A stretch of 64,000 bases of DNA from Bacteroidota bacterium (GTDB taxonomy: Bacteria; Bacteroidota; Bacteroidia; Chitinophagales; Chitinophagaceae), in the NCBI GenBank assembly GCA_018266575.1, contig JAFEAE010000003.1, forward strand, positions 1-64,000, in the 5' to 3' direction. The position numbers and the translations under genes were made by a program. The notes beneath the pieces are model-generated. The model searched no databases. It was not told where the DNA came from and saw nothing but the letters and a program-made list of their open reading frames with translations. This document shows positions 8,394 through 18,245 of this stretch, one piece after another. The first letter of the stretch is position 1; each line of letters begins with the position of its first letter.

Positions 8394-8645
8394 AAGCAGA
8401 ATGAATTACGATATTTTTTAATTCAAGGATTTTTTTGGTCAGAATGAAGCTGATTTCCTTACAAAAAATTTGACTTATCAATTTACTAAGTTTTGACCAA
8501 ACCAAAACACATGATTATCAATATTGAAAATATTTATTTAAAAAAACCAACGACTTATATTTTGACTAATCTGACTTACTGAAATTCATCATCTGAATCG
8601 GTTGCTTGCTTTTTTCCTTTTTTTAACTGCTTTATAAAAAACCAA
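8394..8645. promoter_or_regulatory. Divergent control region between the unknown gene and susC
   Basis: This 252-bp AT-rich spacer holds iterated TTGACTTA/TTTTGACTAATC/TGACTTACTG blocks at about 8470-8500 and 8560-8580, which could be half-sites for a regulator. A TATATTTTG near 8557-8565 resembles TAnnTTTG with one extra base and is not a clean match. No gene is present. Confidence 0.35.
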
Positions 8646-11600
8646 ATGACTGTTATGAATCGAACCACTTCACACTTTGTGGCTATGGCAGCCCTCTTTC
8701 TTTTTTTATGTTCACCACTGGTAATGCTGGCGCAAAATCATCTGGTGAAAGGTATTGTCAGGGATACTGACGGCAAGCCGGTTGCCGGTGCATCTGTCTT
8801 GATCAAAGGCACGAGCAAAGGCACCAACAGTGCTGCTGACGGAACGTATAGCATCACCGTAAATTCACCTGCTGATGTCCTTGAAATTTCTTTTGTAGGC
8901 TTTCGCACAAAATCAATCGAGGTGAAAGGAAAAGCAGTAATTGATATTGTATTGGAAGAAGCGAGAAGCCAGTTGAATGATGTTGTTGTAGTTGGTTATG
9001 GTACGCAAAAGAAAAGCGATATCACCGGCGCGATTTCTTCTGTGCGTAATAAAGAGTTTAAAGACCAGCCTGTTTCCAATTTAGCGCAGAGCATCCAGGG
9101 AAAAGTTGCAGGCATTTTAGTAACAACGCCGTCGGGAACGCCAGGTGCGGGTTTGCTGGTGAGTGTGCGTGGTGCAAACAATCCGTTGTATGTTGTGGAT
9201 GGTGTGCCGATGATAAGTGAAAGCAATTCTGCATTATCCACTTCGTATAATACAGATGGTGATGAAATGGGAAGCGGACAGAATGTAAGTTCCATCAGTG
9301 ATATCAATCCTGATGATATTGAATCCATAGAAATTTTGAAAGATGCATCGTCTGCATCTATATACGGTGCACGTGCTGCAAATGGTGTTGTGCTCATCAC
9401 CACGAAACGTGGGAAGAATGGTAAAACAGAATTTAGTTTCAATAGTTTTTCAGGTATCCAAAATGTGTCGAGAAAAATCCCATTTTTGAATAGCAAAGAA
9501 TTTGTTGCATTAGAAGAAGATGCACGCAAGCAAGACCTTATTGCATACAACCAGGATCCTACTCCGTTCAATGACCTCTATCCGGGTTTCGATCCTTCCG
9601 TATTAACCAATCCATTGCCTGATTCATGGAACACCGGTGTGAACACAAATTGGGAGAACGAAATTTTTCGCACGGCGCCGATCAGCAATCTGCAACTGTC
9701 TGCACGTGGCGGAAATGAAAAAACAAAATTTTTTGTTGCAGGAAATTATTTTGATCAGCAGGGTATCGTGATTGAAAATTTTTACAAACGTGCATCATTC
9801 CGGATGAACCTTGATAACAAAGTGAGTGATCATGTCACCATCGGTGCAAATGTTTCATTCACGTATGGAAAAAACAGGAGAAGTTTTAATGATGACACGT
9901 ATACGGGAATTGTAACGAATGCAATCGGCGCTTCACCGTTAATGCCTGTATATAATGCTGATGGAACATACACAGATTACACACAATACCAGGCAAGCTG
10001 GTTGAGCGATAACCCGGTGAAATCCGCAAAAGAAATAAAAGCGTTCACTACAAATTATCGCTTCATTGGAACAGCATTTACAGACATCCAGATCCTGAAA
10101 AATTTAAAATTCAGGAGTTCATTCACTGCTGATTATACCGATCTTCTCGATAATCAATTCTTCGATCCGATCACTTCAGATGGCGCACCTGTTGGCGGTA
10201 AAGCAATAGAAGGAACATATAGAAATTTAACATGGTTGAATGAAAACGTGTTGACGTATCAGAAATCTTTTGGCAAAAGTAGTTTGAATGCTGTCGGCGC
10301 TTTCAACGTTCAGTCTTCACGTTATGAAAAAGATGTGGTAAAAGGGCAAGGTTTCCCTGAGGGAAGCGGCCTGCAAAATATAGCAAGCGCATCAACCATT
10401 ACTTCTGCAACGGCACAAAATTTCGGATGGGGTTTGGTTTCTTTTCTCGGAAGGGTGAATTACAGTTACGATGAAAAATATTTATTATCAGTAAGTGCAC
10501 GTTATGATGGTTCTTCACGTTTCGATCCATCCGATCGTTGGGGATTATTCCCCGCATTTTCTGCAGGATGGGTTTTGTCAAAAGAAAAATTTTTAGAAAA
10601 ATCTGAAACGCTTACCAATTTAAAATTGCGTGTGAGTTATGGTTTAACCGGAGATCAGGAGATTGGCGATTTTCAATACCTCAGTTATTGGTCACCCTCG
10701 AGATATGATGGCAATGCAGGATTGCGCCCAACGAATATTGGTAACTCAAACCTAACCTGGCAACGAAATAAAATGTTCAACATCGGTGCAGATTTTGAAT
10801 TGTTACACGGAAAGTTCAGCGGTTCGCTGGAATTCTTCAAAGGCGACAGGACTAAGTTGCTCGCTCAGGCTGTATTGCCCGCCACATCAGGATTTTCATC
10901 ATACACAACTAATGCAGGCGATATAGAAAATAAAGGTGTTGAATTTTCACTGAATGCATATCCTGTAAAAAATGCAAATTTTTCATGGGCGATCAGTTTC
11001 AATATTTCTTATCTGAAAGACAAAATCAAATCACTGTATAGCGACAACGAATTGTTATTCGCATACACCGATTTGTTTCCAACACATATTTTAAAAGTCG
11101 GACAAGCTGTTGGTTCTTTCTGGGGTTACAAATATCTCGGTGTAGATCCGCAAACAGGAAACCCGAATTATTCAAGCGATCCGCAAGTGTTAGGAAAAGC
11201 AACACCGGATTATTTTGGTGGATTAACGAATGATTTCAAATACAAAAACTGGGATATGTCGATTGCCACACAATTCAGTATCGGCAATAAAGTGTATAAC
11301 CTCATTCGCACAACCTATCAGACATTAGGTTGGAGCGATGGTGGCTGGGATGCAAACAATGTATTGTACCAGGCGTATGCAAATAATGCAAAGATCGTTG
11401 ACAAACGCTGGGAAAAACCCGGAGATAAAACAGATATCCCACGTGCTTCGCTCATCTTTCAAAACTATAATCAGCAATCATCACAGTTTATTGAAAACGC
11501 ATCTTTCTTTCGCATAAGAACAGTGAATATCGGTTACACGTTCCACCCTAAACATGCAGGCGTGTACAACTCCCTGCGTTTATATGTGCAGGCGCAAAAC

Positions 11601-11741
11601 CTTTGGGTGTTCACAAAATATTACGGCTTCGACCCGGAAGTGAGTTCCAATGGCGGCAGTAATCCTGAAACTGCTGGCGTAGATTATGCCGCATATCCGC
11701 AGGCACGCACATTAACGTTTGGTGTAAACTTTAACTTCTAA
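8646..11741 (+). CDS. susC: SusC/RagA-family TonB-linked outer-membrane transporter
   Basis: This 1031-residue protein is a TonB-dependent import channel that works with a SusD lipoprotein lid. Order: signal peptide (hydrophobic to LAQ at about residue 30), carboxypeptidase-D-like domain (VKGIVRDTDGKPVAGASVLI to about residue 105), the SusC signature DVVVVGYGTQKKSDITGAIS (residues ~114-133), plug domain (NNPLYVVDGVPMIS, SIEILKDASSASIYGARAAN) and a 22-strand barrel ending FGVNFNF. Start may be the second ATG at 8655, which gives a cleaner signal peptide. Downstream genes suggest an amine- or amino-acid-linked substrate rather than a glycan; no glycoside hydrolase is nearby. Confidence 0.95.
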   Translation: MTVMNRTTSHFVAMAALFLFLCSPLVMLAQNHLVKGIVRDTDGKPVAGASVLIKGTSKGTNSAADGTYSITVNSPADVLEISFVGFRTKSIEVKGKAVIDIVLEEARSQLNDVVVVGYGTQKKSDITGAISSVRNKEFKDQPVSNLAQSIQGKVAGILVTTPSGTPGAGLLVSVRGANNPLYVVDGVPMISESNSALSTSYNTDGDEMGSGQNVSSISDINPDDIESIEILKDASSASIYGARAANGVVLITTKRGKNGKTEFSFNSFSGIQNVSRKIPFLNSKEFVALEEDARKQDLIAYNQDPTPFNDLYPGFDPSVLTNPLPDSWNTGVNTNWENEIFRTAPISNLQLSARGGNEKTKFFVAGNYFDQQGIVIENFYKRASFRMNLDNKVSDHVTIGANVSFTYGKNRRSFNDDTYTGIVTNAIGASPLMPVYNADGTYTDYTQYQASWLSDNPVKSAKEIKAFTTNYRFIGTAFTDIQILKNLKFRSSFTADYTDLLDNQFFDPITSDGAPVGGKAIEGTYRNLTWLNENVLTYQKSFGKSSLNAVGAFNVQSSRYEKDVVKGQGFPEGSGLQNIASASTITSATAQNFGWGLVSFLGRVNYSYDEKYLLSVSARYDGSSRFDPSDRWGLFPAFSAGWVLSKEKFLEKSETLTNLKLRVSYGLTGDQEIGDFQYLSYWSPSRYDGNAGLRPTNIGNSNLTWQRNKMFNIGADFELLHGKFSGSLEFFKGDRTKLLAQAVLPATSGFSSYTTNAGDIENKGVEFSLNAYPVKNANFSWAISFNISYLKDKIKSLYSDNELLFAYTDLFPTHILKVGQAVGSFWGYKYLGVDPQTGNPNYSSDPQVLGKATPDYFGGLTNDFKYKNWDMSIATQFSIGNKVYNLIRTTYQTLGWSDGGWDANNVLYQAYANNAKIVDKRWEKPGDKTDIPRASLIFQNYNQQSSQFIENASFFRIRTVNIGYTFHPKHAGVYNSLRLYVQAQNLWVFTKYYGFDPEVSSNGGSNPETAGVDYAAYPQARTLTFGVNFNF

Positions 11742-11805
11742 AAAATTAATTATGCGCAGAAATATTTTCAATATAAAAGTGGATGGATTCAATAATAAAA
11801 AACTT

Positions 11806-11873
11806 TTTAGTCGTCAGTCGTCAGCTTTCAGTCATCAGACATCCGACGACCGAAAACCGACGACCGAAAACTG
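11806..11873. repeat. Word-repeat spacer between susC and susD
   Basis: Tandem and inverted words (GTCGTCAGTCGTCAG, then CGACGACCGAAAACC twice) form a small foldback. This is the first part of the 301-bp gap before the true susD start. The rest of the gap holds a dispersed element and a CTTACAT tandem. Confidence 0.6.
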
Positions 11874-11874
11874 T

Positions 11875-11960
11875 TATGTACCCAGCGACATTGCTACTAT
11901 TAAGCAGCCGTTGCGTCGCACTCTTGTACAGATGAAATTCTATTCGCCAACGTGCAACAG
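11875..11960 (+). repeat. Dispersed GCATCGTTGCGTCGC element, copy in the susC-susD gap
   Basis: It reads TATGTACCCAGCGACATTGC, then CTACTATTAAGCAGCCGTTG, then CGTCGCACTCTTGTAC and GAAATTCTATT, and closes with GTGCAACAG. The whole length aligns with the copy at 20720-20804, with about 10 scattered differences. Confidence 0.75.
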
Positions 11961-12009
11961 CATGACAAAACACGATCTTTCATTCACTGCAAAAACTAAT
12001 GATTTGCAC

Positions 12010-12042
12010 ACATCTCACATCTTACATCTTACATCTTACATT
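12010..12042 (+). repeat. CTTACAT short tandem abutting the susD start codon
   Basis: CATCTCACAT followed by three CATCTTACAT-type 8-bp units runs directly into the ATG of susD. This leaves little room for a normal leader. Confidence 0.6.
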
Positions 12043-13404
12043 ATGAGATATGTATTGCCGTTAGTAATAGCCATCGCTTCTTTTTCTTCATGCAAAAAAA
12101 TCCTCGACGTCAATTCACCGAATGCTGTTGATAACAGCACGATTTTCACAAGCGTAAGCGGTTTGGAAAATGCACGCATCGGCATGTACAGCACATTGCA
12201 GGATAAGAATTATTATGGCGGTTATTATCCATTGCTCGCTGAATGTTATACTGATAATGGTACCACCGGCGGTTATGATGTGATCGATCTTAACGATATT
12301 GCATCCCGCACCGTTGAAACAGCCAACATTTACACAACCGGCATTTACCAGGCTATCTATAACAGCATTTATACTGCCAACTCGATCATCAACAATATCG
12401 GCAAAGTACCGAATCTCGATGCCACAGAAGGTAGCAATATACTCGGCGAAGCATTATTCGTTCGTGCACTTGGCGAGTTCGATCTGTTAAGAATGTTCGG
12501 TGAACATTGGGATAAAACTTCTGCTTATGGAATTTCCATTACATTAACTACAGATGCACCGAAAACGCCGATAGCACGTTCAAGTGTTGCAGATTCATAC
12601 AAACAAATCATCGCCGATCTGCAACAGGCGATCAGCTCCCTCAATACGTATAACGGTAACCAATATGCGTCGTTGTCTGCTGCAAAAGCATTGTTAGCAC
12701 GTGTGTATTTATATTATGGTGATAATACGAGTGCAGCATCTCTCGCAACAGACGTGATCAATGATAATACATTCTCATTGTTCGGCCCCGATAATTTCAC
12801 CAGCATTTATACAACGAAACTCACGCCGGAAAGTGTTTTCGAACTGAAATTCGACCTGCAGAATCAAAGCGCATATAATACGCTTACGTATGTACGCGAT
12901 GATGCTTTACGCTCTGATGTTGCATTCCTCGCGTCTGCAGATTTGAATGCATTTTTCCAAAGCCGTCCGACGGACAGGAGGAGTGCGTTGGTTGACTATG
13001 TAAATGTGGATGTAAGTATTCAACCAGATGGACGCACACAAAAATATCGCGGTGAACAAACGAAAGATAATTCAGGATATATTATCCGCCTTGCTGAAAT
13101 GTATCTGATACGGGCAGAAGCATTGGGAAGAACAGCAGGCCTCGCCGACTTAAATACAATTCGCGAAAACCGTGGTATGGCAGATCTTACAGGCGCAGAT
13201 GTGCCGGACAACACCAGTTACCTGAATGCAATATTAGACGAGCGCAGGGCAGAATTGAATTTTGAAGGGCATCGCTTATTTGACCTTGCAAGAACAAATA
13301 ATGTGTCCGCGATCCTGGGTTCAGGAGTTAACCCGATCATGCCGATTCCTCAACGCGAAATCGACGGAACAAATAATGTAGTTGTACAAAATCCCGGGTA
13401 TTAA
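12043..13404 (+). CDS. susD: SusD/RagB-family nutrient-binding outer-membrane lipoprotein
   Basis: I start at the ATG at 12043 because it gives a lipoprotein signal, MRYVLPLVIAIASFSSC, with Cys17 as the lipidated residue. A longer reading from 11752 would translate the spacer repeats. The 453-residue product has the SusD plan: N-terminal LDVNSPNAV, TPR-like helices (EALFVRALGEFDLLRMFGEH), and the C-terminal signature IRLAEMYLIRAEALGRTAGL, then LDERRAELNFEGHRLFDLAR. It caps the SusC channel at the cell surface. The gap from susC is long (301 bp) and filled with repeats, unlike the few-base gap usual for susC-susD, so the pair may be separately translated or depend on read-through. Confidence 0.93.
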   Translation: MRYVLPLVIAIASFSSCKKILDVNSPNAVDNSTIFTSVSGLENARIGMYSTLQDKNYYGGYYPLLAECYTDNGTTGGYDVIDLNDIASRTVETANIYTTGIYQAIYNSIYTANSIINNIGKVPNLDATEGSNILGEALFVRALGEFDLLRMFGEHWDKTSAYGISITLTTDAPKTPIARSSVADSYKQIIADLQQAISSLNTYNGNQYASLSAAKALLARVYLYYGDNTSAASLATDVINDNTFSLFGPDNFTSIYTTKLTPESVFELKFDLQNQSAYNTLTYVRDDALRSDVAFLASADLNAFFQSRPTDRRSALVDYVNVDVSIQPDGRTQKYRGEQTKDNSGYIIRLAEMYLIRAEALGRTAGLADLNTIRENRGMADLTGADVPDNTSYLNAILDERRAELNFEGHRLFDLARTNNVSAILGSGVNPIMPIPQREIDGTNNVVVQNPGY

Positions 13405-13519
13405 TTTGAAAATTTGAAAATAGCTCAATTTGAAAATGTAAGTTAAAAGCAAAGACGTTTTACGACTCTTTGCGTCTCTGCGCCTTTGCGAGAGGCTTTT
13501 TCTAACGAAAACAAAATGT

Positions 13520-15082
13520 ATGTTTCACAACCCAATTACAAAACTATTGAGAAAAGCATTTTTAGATTCGGTAAAAGAGAACAAGGAAGCCAACGAACAA
13601 TTCCGGCAAAGCAGAAGAAAATTCCTGCGTGACTCAACGTACACTGCCGGAGGTTTTGCTTTAGTTCCACCGTTGCTTCAATCTTCTCTTTTTGGAAATG
13701 ATCTTCAAAATAGCAAAATTGTAATTGTTGGTGCAGGTATCGCAGGATTGAATACATGCTACCAGTTAAAAAAAATGGGGATTCATTCTACTGTGTATGA
13801 ATCTTCTCAACGTGTTGGCGGCAGGATGTTCACTATGAAAGATGAATTCGGAAAAGGCATTACAACAGATATCGGTGGCGAATTCGTTGATACAACGCAT
13901 ACCGAGATCATTGAATTGATGAAAGAATTCAATTTATCATTTTATGATTTACGGGAAGATAAATTAGAACCTAAAGAATTGTATTTCCGGGGTAAACATA
14001 TTACTAATGAAGAATTGAAAAACGCATTCACTCCTTTTGTAACCAGGTTAACTACTGATATAAAATCATTGCCTGAAAAAATCAGTTATAAAACTGCAGA
14101 TAGTTTTAAGCATCTCGACAATTTATCTATCGCAGAATATATTTCAGGCATAGGCATTTCCGGATGGTTATATGATTTCATCAATGTTGTGTTAACAAGA
14201 GAATATGGAATGGAAATAACAGAACAATCTGCTATCAATTTTCTCATCATGTTTGAGCCACCGAAAGATAATTATTATGAAATGTTCGGCGATGACCATG
14301 AAGTGATGAAAATAAAAGGTGGCAGCCAGCATTTGTCTGATGCGATCTATGAAAAAATTAAAGATAAAGTTGTATTAAAACATCAGCTGGTAGCGATTAG
14401 CAAAAAGCCTTCCGGTTATGATTTGTTATTTAAAACCGGTGATGATACAAAAACAATTCATGCAGATTATATAGTGCTTGGAATCCCGTTTTCAGTTCTT
14501 CGAACGTTGGAATTAAATATTGATATGCCCGGAGAAAAAAGAAAATGCATTGATGAGATGGGTTATGGCAACAGTTGCAAATTTATTATGGGAATGGGTA
14601 GCAAACCCTGGCGCAGTGCGGGAAAGCAGGGATATACGTTCTCCGATATTTCATTTGGTTGTGGTTGGGACAGCAGCCAGAGTCAATCCCTAACTGAAGG
14701 AAGTTTCACTGTTTTTGCAGGCGGAAAAATTGGTGACAGCATTTATGAAAAATCAAAAGAAGAATTAGTATCAGATTTTGTTGAGGGGTTGGATACAATA
14801 TATCAAGGCGCAAAAAAATCATATACTGGTAAAAACATAAAATATTGTTGGGAGAAAAATGCGCATATACGTGCGGGTTATAGCTCATTTAAAAAGGGAC
14901 AGTGGTCAACATTGGCAGGTTGGGAAGCAGAACCTGTAGGTAATATTTATTTTGCCGGAGAGCATGTGAGCAGGGATTTCCAGGGATATATGAATGGCGG
15001 TGCGCAAACAGGAAGAGTTGCTGCCGAAAACATTGCAGGGAAAATAAAAAAGGAGGCTGCAAAAAAACCTGAAGCAAAGTAG
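13520..15082 (+). CDS. Flavin-containing amine oxidase, Tat-exported
   Basis: This 520-residue FAD enzyme should oxidise amines to aldehydes, or dehydrogenate amino acids, with release of ammonia. A twin-arginine motif SRRKFLRDS (residues ~30-38) and hydrophobic run TAGGFALVPPLL predict folded export to the periplasm. The dinucleotide-binding motif IVIVGAGIAGLNTCYQLKK (residues ~72-90) with YESSQRVGGRM is typical of the monoamine/polyamine oxidase family, as is the C-terminal FAD contact NIYFAGEHVSRDFQGYMNGG. The gene lies between susD and GABA aminotransferase. An amine substrate taken up by SusCD would fit; the exact substrate is not readable. Confidence 0.88.
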   Translation: MFHNPITKLLRKAFLDSVKENKEANEQFRQSRRKFLRDSTYTAGGFALVPPLLQSSLFGNDLQNSKIVIVGAGIAGLNTCYQLKKMGIHSTVYESSQRVGGRMFTMKDEFGKGITTDIGGEFVDTTHTEIIELMKEFNLSFYDLREDKLEPKELYFRGKHITNEELKNAFTPFVTRLTTDIKSLPEKISYKTADSFKHLDNLSIAEYISGIGISGWLYDFINVVLTREYGMEITEQSAINFLIMFEPPKDNYYEMFGDDHEVMKIKGGSQHLSDAIYEKIKDKVVLKHQLVAISKKPSGYDLLFKTGDDTKTIHADYIVLGIPFSVLRTLELNIDMPGEKRKCIDEMGYGNSCKFIMGMGSKPWRSAGKQGYTFSDISFGCGWDSSQSQSLTEGSFTVFAGGKIGDSIYEKSKEELVSDFVEGLDTIYQGAKKSYTGKNIKYCWEKNAHIRAGYSSFKKGQWSTLAGWEAEPVGNIYFAGEHVSRDFQGYMNGGAQTGRVAAENIAGKIKKEAAKKPEAK

Positions 15083-15143
15083 AAGATACAGGCTCAAAGC
15101 TCATTGCCATAGCTTTTAGCAACTTAATATCAAAGCAACTATC

Positions 15144-16454
15144 ATGCTTACAACAACAAAAAAATCGGAAAAAATTTTAGAAAGAAGGAAACAATTTGTT
15201 CCAAATGCTATTGGCATTTTTAATCCTTCCACTGCGGTGAGTGCACATGGGAGCATCATCACGGATGCAGACGGAAAAGAGATGATCGATTTTGCAGGTG
15301 GTATTGGTGTAGTAAATGCGGGGCATTGCCCGCAACCTGTTGTTGATGCCATTGCGGAACAATCGGCAAAAATGATCCATTGCAGCTTTAATGTAGCTAC
15401 TTATGATTTGTACATGCAGTTGGCTGAAAAATTAGTTTCCATATTGCCGCATGGAGAACACACAAAAGTGATGCTCACCAATTCAGGAGCGGAGAGTGTT
15501 GAGAATGCGATTAAGATTGCACGGCAGGCAACAGGCAGGCAGGCTGTCATCTGCTATGACAGTGCTTTTCACGGAAGAACAATGATGGCAATGACACTGA
15601 CTTCGAAAGTCGGGTACAAACTGGGATGCGGGCCGTTTGCTCCTGAAGTATATAGGATTAATTTTCCCGATTATTATAGGTATGGTAATGGACTGAACCT
15701 CGATGAATTTTCGGATATACATCTACGTGAGCTCGAAGATTTTTTTCATACAAACGTGCCGGTCGAACAGGTCGCAGCAATTATCATAGAACCGATCCAG
15801 GGTGAAGGCGGTTTCAATGTCGTTCCTAAGAAATATTTGCAAGGATTGAGAGAAGTATGTGACAAATATGGCATCTTATTGATTCTTGATGAGGTGCAAA
15901 GCGGCTTTGGAAGAACAGGTAAGTGGGCTGCTTTCCATCATTATAATGTTACCCCGGATATTTCTACCTGGGCAAAAAGTATGGGAAGCGGTATGCCGAT
16001 TGGTGCCGTGATGGGCAAAGCGCATATCATGGATGCGTGTAAGCCTTCCACCATTGGCGGGACTTATCCCGGTAATCCTGTATGTTGTGCCGCCTCTTTG
16101 GCAACAATTAATTACATGGAGGAAATAAATATTAATGCACTTGGAGCTCAGGTAGGCATTACCGTTAGAGACAGGTTCAATAAGTTTAAAAATAAATTCT
16201 CCTGTATCGGCGATGTTCGCGGGCTTGGTGCAATGATGGCTTTTGAATTAGTAAAAAACAAAGATCCGTTTCAACCTGATGCAGAATTGTGCAAAAAACT
16301 CATCAGCTATTGTGCCGATAACGGATTGATCGTAATCAGTGCAGGTGTTAACGGAAATGTTATCCGAATCCTCAGCCCGTTAGTTATTGAAGAAGAGTTA
16401 TTGATTAAAGGGTTGAATATTATTGAAAGCGGGCTTGAAAAATTAGCTAATTAG
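15144..16454 (+). CDS. gabT: 4-aminobutyrate aminotransferase (class III PLP enzyme)
   Basis: It transfers the amino group of 4-aminobutyrate to 2-oxoglutarate, giving succinic semialdehyde and glutamate. The 436-residue protein has the class III landmarks: GAESVENAIKIARQATGRQA (PLP phosphate loop), FHGRTMMAMTLTSK, EPIQGEGGFNV, LILDEVQSGFGRTGK and the PLP lysine in WAKSMGSGMPIGAVMG, near residue 280. Length and motifs match GabT/PuuE. The next gene, 68 bases on, encodes the enzyme for the product aldehyde, which supports the GABA assignment over ornithine or acetylornithine. A related enzyme lies at 21327. Confidence 0.9.
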   Translation: MLTTTKKSEKILERRKQFVPNAIGIFNPSTAVSAHGSIITDADGKEMIDFAGGIGVVNAGHCPQPVVDAIAEQSAKMIHCSFNVATYDLYMQLAEKLVSILPHGEHTKVMLTNSGAESVENAIKIARQATGRQAVICYDSAFHGRTMMAMTLTSKVGYKLGCGPFAPEVYRINFPDYYRYGNGLNLDEFSDIHLRELEDFFHTNVPVEQVAAIIIEPIQGEGGFNVVPKKYLQGLREVCDKYGILLILDEVQSGFGRTGKWAAFHHYNVTPDISTWAKSMGSGMPIGAVMGKAHIMDACKPSTIGGTYPGNPVCCAASLATINYMEEININALGAQVGITVRDRFNKFKNKFSCIGDVRGLGAMMAFELVKNKDPFQPDAELCKKLISYCADNGLIVISAGVNGNVIRILSPLVIEEELLIKGLNIIESGLEKLAN

Positions 16455-16455
16455 C

Positions 16456-16510
16456 AAATGTGATAATGTGCAAATTCTGAGAATTATCACATTATCACAT
16501 TATCACATTT
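16456..16510. repeat. Perfect 15-bp inverted repeat between gabT and gabD
   Basis: AAATGTGATAATGTG (16456-16470) and CACATTATCACATTT (16496-16510) pair perfectly around a 25-base loop that holds a third TTATCACA word. Similar words occur at 44762-44915. It could protect or attenuate the transcript between the two genes. Confidence 0.7.
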
Positions 16511-16522
16511 TTAAATTACTAA

Positions 16523-17953
16523 ATGAACAATTTATTTATCAACGGTGAATGGCTTGATGCAAGTGATAAGAAAACATATGATCTTATCAATCCTGCAACA
16601 GAGGAAATCATTGCGCCGATAAGTTTTGCAACTGCAAAAGATGCGCAGGCTGCAATTGATGTGGCCCATGAAGCATTTAAAACATGGAGTAAAACAACTA
16701 CATACACGCGTGCAGAAATTTTAAAGAAAGCTGCAAGTTACCTGCGCGAAAATATAACGGAGATCGCAAAAGATATGGTGAATGAAAGTGGCAAACCCTT
16801 CGCGGAAGCAAAAGGTGAGTGGGCGGTTGCTGCTAATCTATTCGAATGGTATGCGGAAGAAGGAAAACGTGCTTATGGAAAAACAATTCCTGCCAATCGT
16901 TTGGATAAACGAAGTATAACTATCTGGCAACCGATGGGTGTTATAGGAATTATTACGGCATGGAATTTCCCGGCGTACAATCCGGCACGTGCATGGGCAG
17001 CAGCCCTGGCAGCGGGTTGCACGATTGTTGTCAAACCCTCTGAAAACACACCGCTGTCCGCATTTCATATTGTAAAAGCATTGCAGCAGGCAGGCTTACC
17101 TAACGGTGTAGTGAATCTATTAGTAGGAGATGCAGTTGCAATTGGTGATGAAATGCTCAGCAATCCGAAATTGAAAAAAATAAGTTTCACCGGAAGCACC
17201 CGTGTCGGCAAAATATTAATGGACGGCGCCTCACGCACACATACAAAACTTTCTTTAGAACTCGGTGGTAATGCACCTGTACTGATTTTTGATGATGTGG
17301 ATGTAGATGCAATTGCTAAAGCAACTTCGGTTGCCCGTTTCCGTAATAACGGGCAGGTATGTATCGCACCGCAACGTTTTTATGTTCATAAAAATATTTA
17401 CCATCAATTCGCGGGGCTTGTTACAAAATATGTGTCGCAATTGAAAGTAGGTGCCGGCTTTGAAGAAGGTGTAAATGTCGGCCCGCTGATTACAAAACGA
17501 CAAAAAGAAAATGTTGTTGATTTACTTGGCAAAACAAAATCAGAGAATGCTGAAATATTAACCGGCGGAAATACGCCCTCGCATTTGCAAAAAGGATATT
17601 TCCTGCAACCCGCAGTGGTAGCTAATCTGAAGCAGTCTTCTGTTTTGGCGCACTATGAAATCTTCGGGCCTGTACTTCCATTATTTTCTTTTGATGACCT
17701 GGATGATGCGATTGAAAAAGCGAATGATACAGAATATGGATTGGCTGCATACCTGTTCACGAATAATTTAAAAACTTCCATTCACGCATCAGAAAGATTG
17801 GAATTTGGAATGATCGGTATTAATGAATGGGCGCCGCACGGAACGGAATCGCCATTCGGCGGATGGAAACAAAGCGGGCAAGGCCATGAAAGCGGCAGCG
17901 AAGGTTTGTATGAATATATGGAGAAGAAATTGATCAGTATCGGAGGGTTGTGA
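16523..17953 (+). CDS. gabD: Succinate-semialdehyde dehydrogenase (aldehyde dehydrogenase family)
   Basis: This 476-residue enzyme oxidises succinic semialdehyde to succinate, feeding the TCA cycle. The ALDH hallmarks are present: AWNFPAYNPARAWAAALAAG, VVKPSENTPLSAF, the Rossmann FTGSTRVGKIL, the general-base Glu in LELGGNAPVLIFDD (around residue 250) and the catalytic Cys in NNGQVCIAPQRF (around residue 284). The C-terminal FGGWKQSGQGHESGSEGL is typical of the GabD branch. Pairing with gabT makes a complete two-step GABA-to-succinate route. NAD versus NADP preference is not decided by what I can see. Confidence 0.9.
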   Translation: MNNLFINGEWLDASDKKTYDLINPATEEIIAPISFATAKDAQAAIDVAHEAFKTWSKTTTYTRAEILKKAASYLRENITEIAKDMVNESGKPFAEAKGEWAVAANLFEWYAEEGKRAYGKTIPANRLDKRSITIWQPMGVIGIITAWNFPAYNPARAWAAALAAGCTIVVKPSENTPLSAFHIVKALQQAGLPNGVVNLLVGDAVAIGDEMLSNPKLKKISFTGSTRVGKILMDGASRTHTKLSLELGGNAPVLIFDDVDVDAIAKATSVARFRNNGQVCIAPQRFYVHKNIYHQFAGLVTKYVSQLKVGAGFEEGVNVGPLITKRQKENVVDLLGKTKSENAEILTGGNTPSHLQKGYFLQPAVVANLKQSSVLAHYEIFGPVLPLFSFDDLDDAIEKANDTEYGLAAYLFTNNLKTSIHASERLEFGMIGINEWAPHGTESPFGGWKQSGQGHESGSEGLYEYMEKKLISIGGL

Positions 17954-18112
17954 GAACGAGTGGCAAGTGGTTAGTAGTAAGCGATAGAATAAGAAATTAA
18001 AAACAAAAAATAAGGAATAAGAAAGCGAAGGGAAAATTGACAATTGATAATGGAGAATTGAAAATGAGGATCAAGAGAATCAGTTTAATTACAAAAATCA
18101 AAGTTCAGACAA

Positions 18113-18183
18113 TCGCTCAATAGAATATCAACAGTACAAGTGAGTGACACAACGATGCTGAAGAGAGGACAAATGCTGGCTCC
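18113..18183 (-). repeat. Dispersed GCATCGTTGCGTCGC element, minus-strand copy
   Basis: The reverse complement reads CCAGCATTTGTCC, then AGCATCGTTGTGTCACTCAC, then TTGTAC and ATTCTATTGAGCGA. All conserved blocks of the family are kept in order, with more changes than the copies at 11875 or 20720. Confidence 0.65.
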
Positions 18184-18245
18184 ATTAGTAAAAAACTAAA
18201 AATAAAAACACTAAAAACTAAATAGTAAAAACCAGGATAAAAAAA

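Noticed and set aside
11752..12042. 97-codon N-terminal extension of SusD
   Set aside because: It translates word repeats and a dispersed element, and it would bury the lipoprotein signal that starts at 12043.
15525..15555. GGCAGGCAACAGGCAGGCAGG in gabT as another inserted palindrome
   Set aside because: It codes for conserved PLP-enzyme residues (ARQATGRQAV) and is not palindromic; ordinary codon use explains it.
16456..16510. TGTGATAATGTG-type repeats as a CRISPR array
   Set aside because: There are no unique spacers between repeats, the unit is too short, the repeats are inverted, and no cas gene lies in the window. No CRISPR array was seen anywhere.
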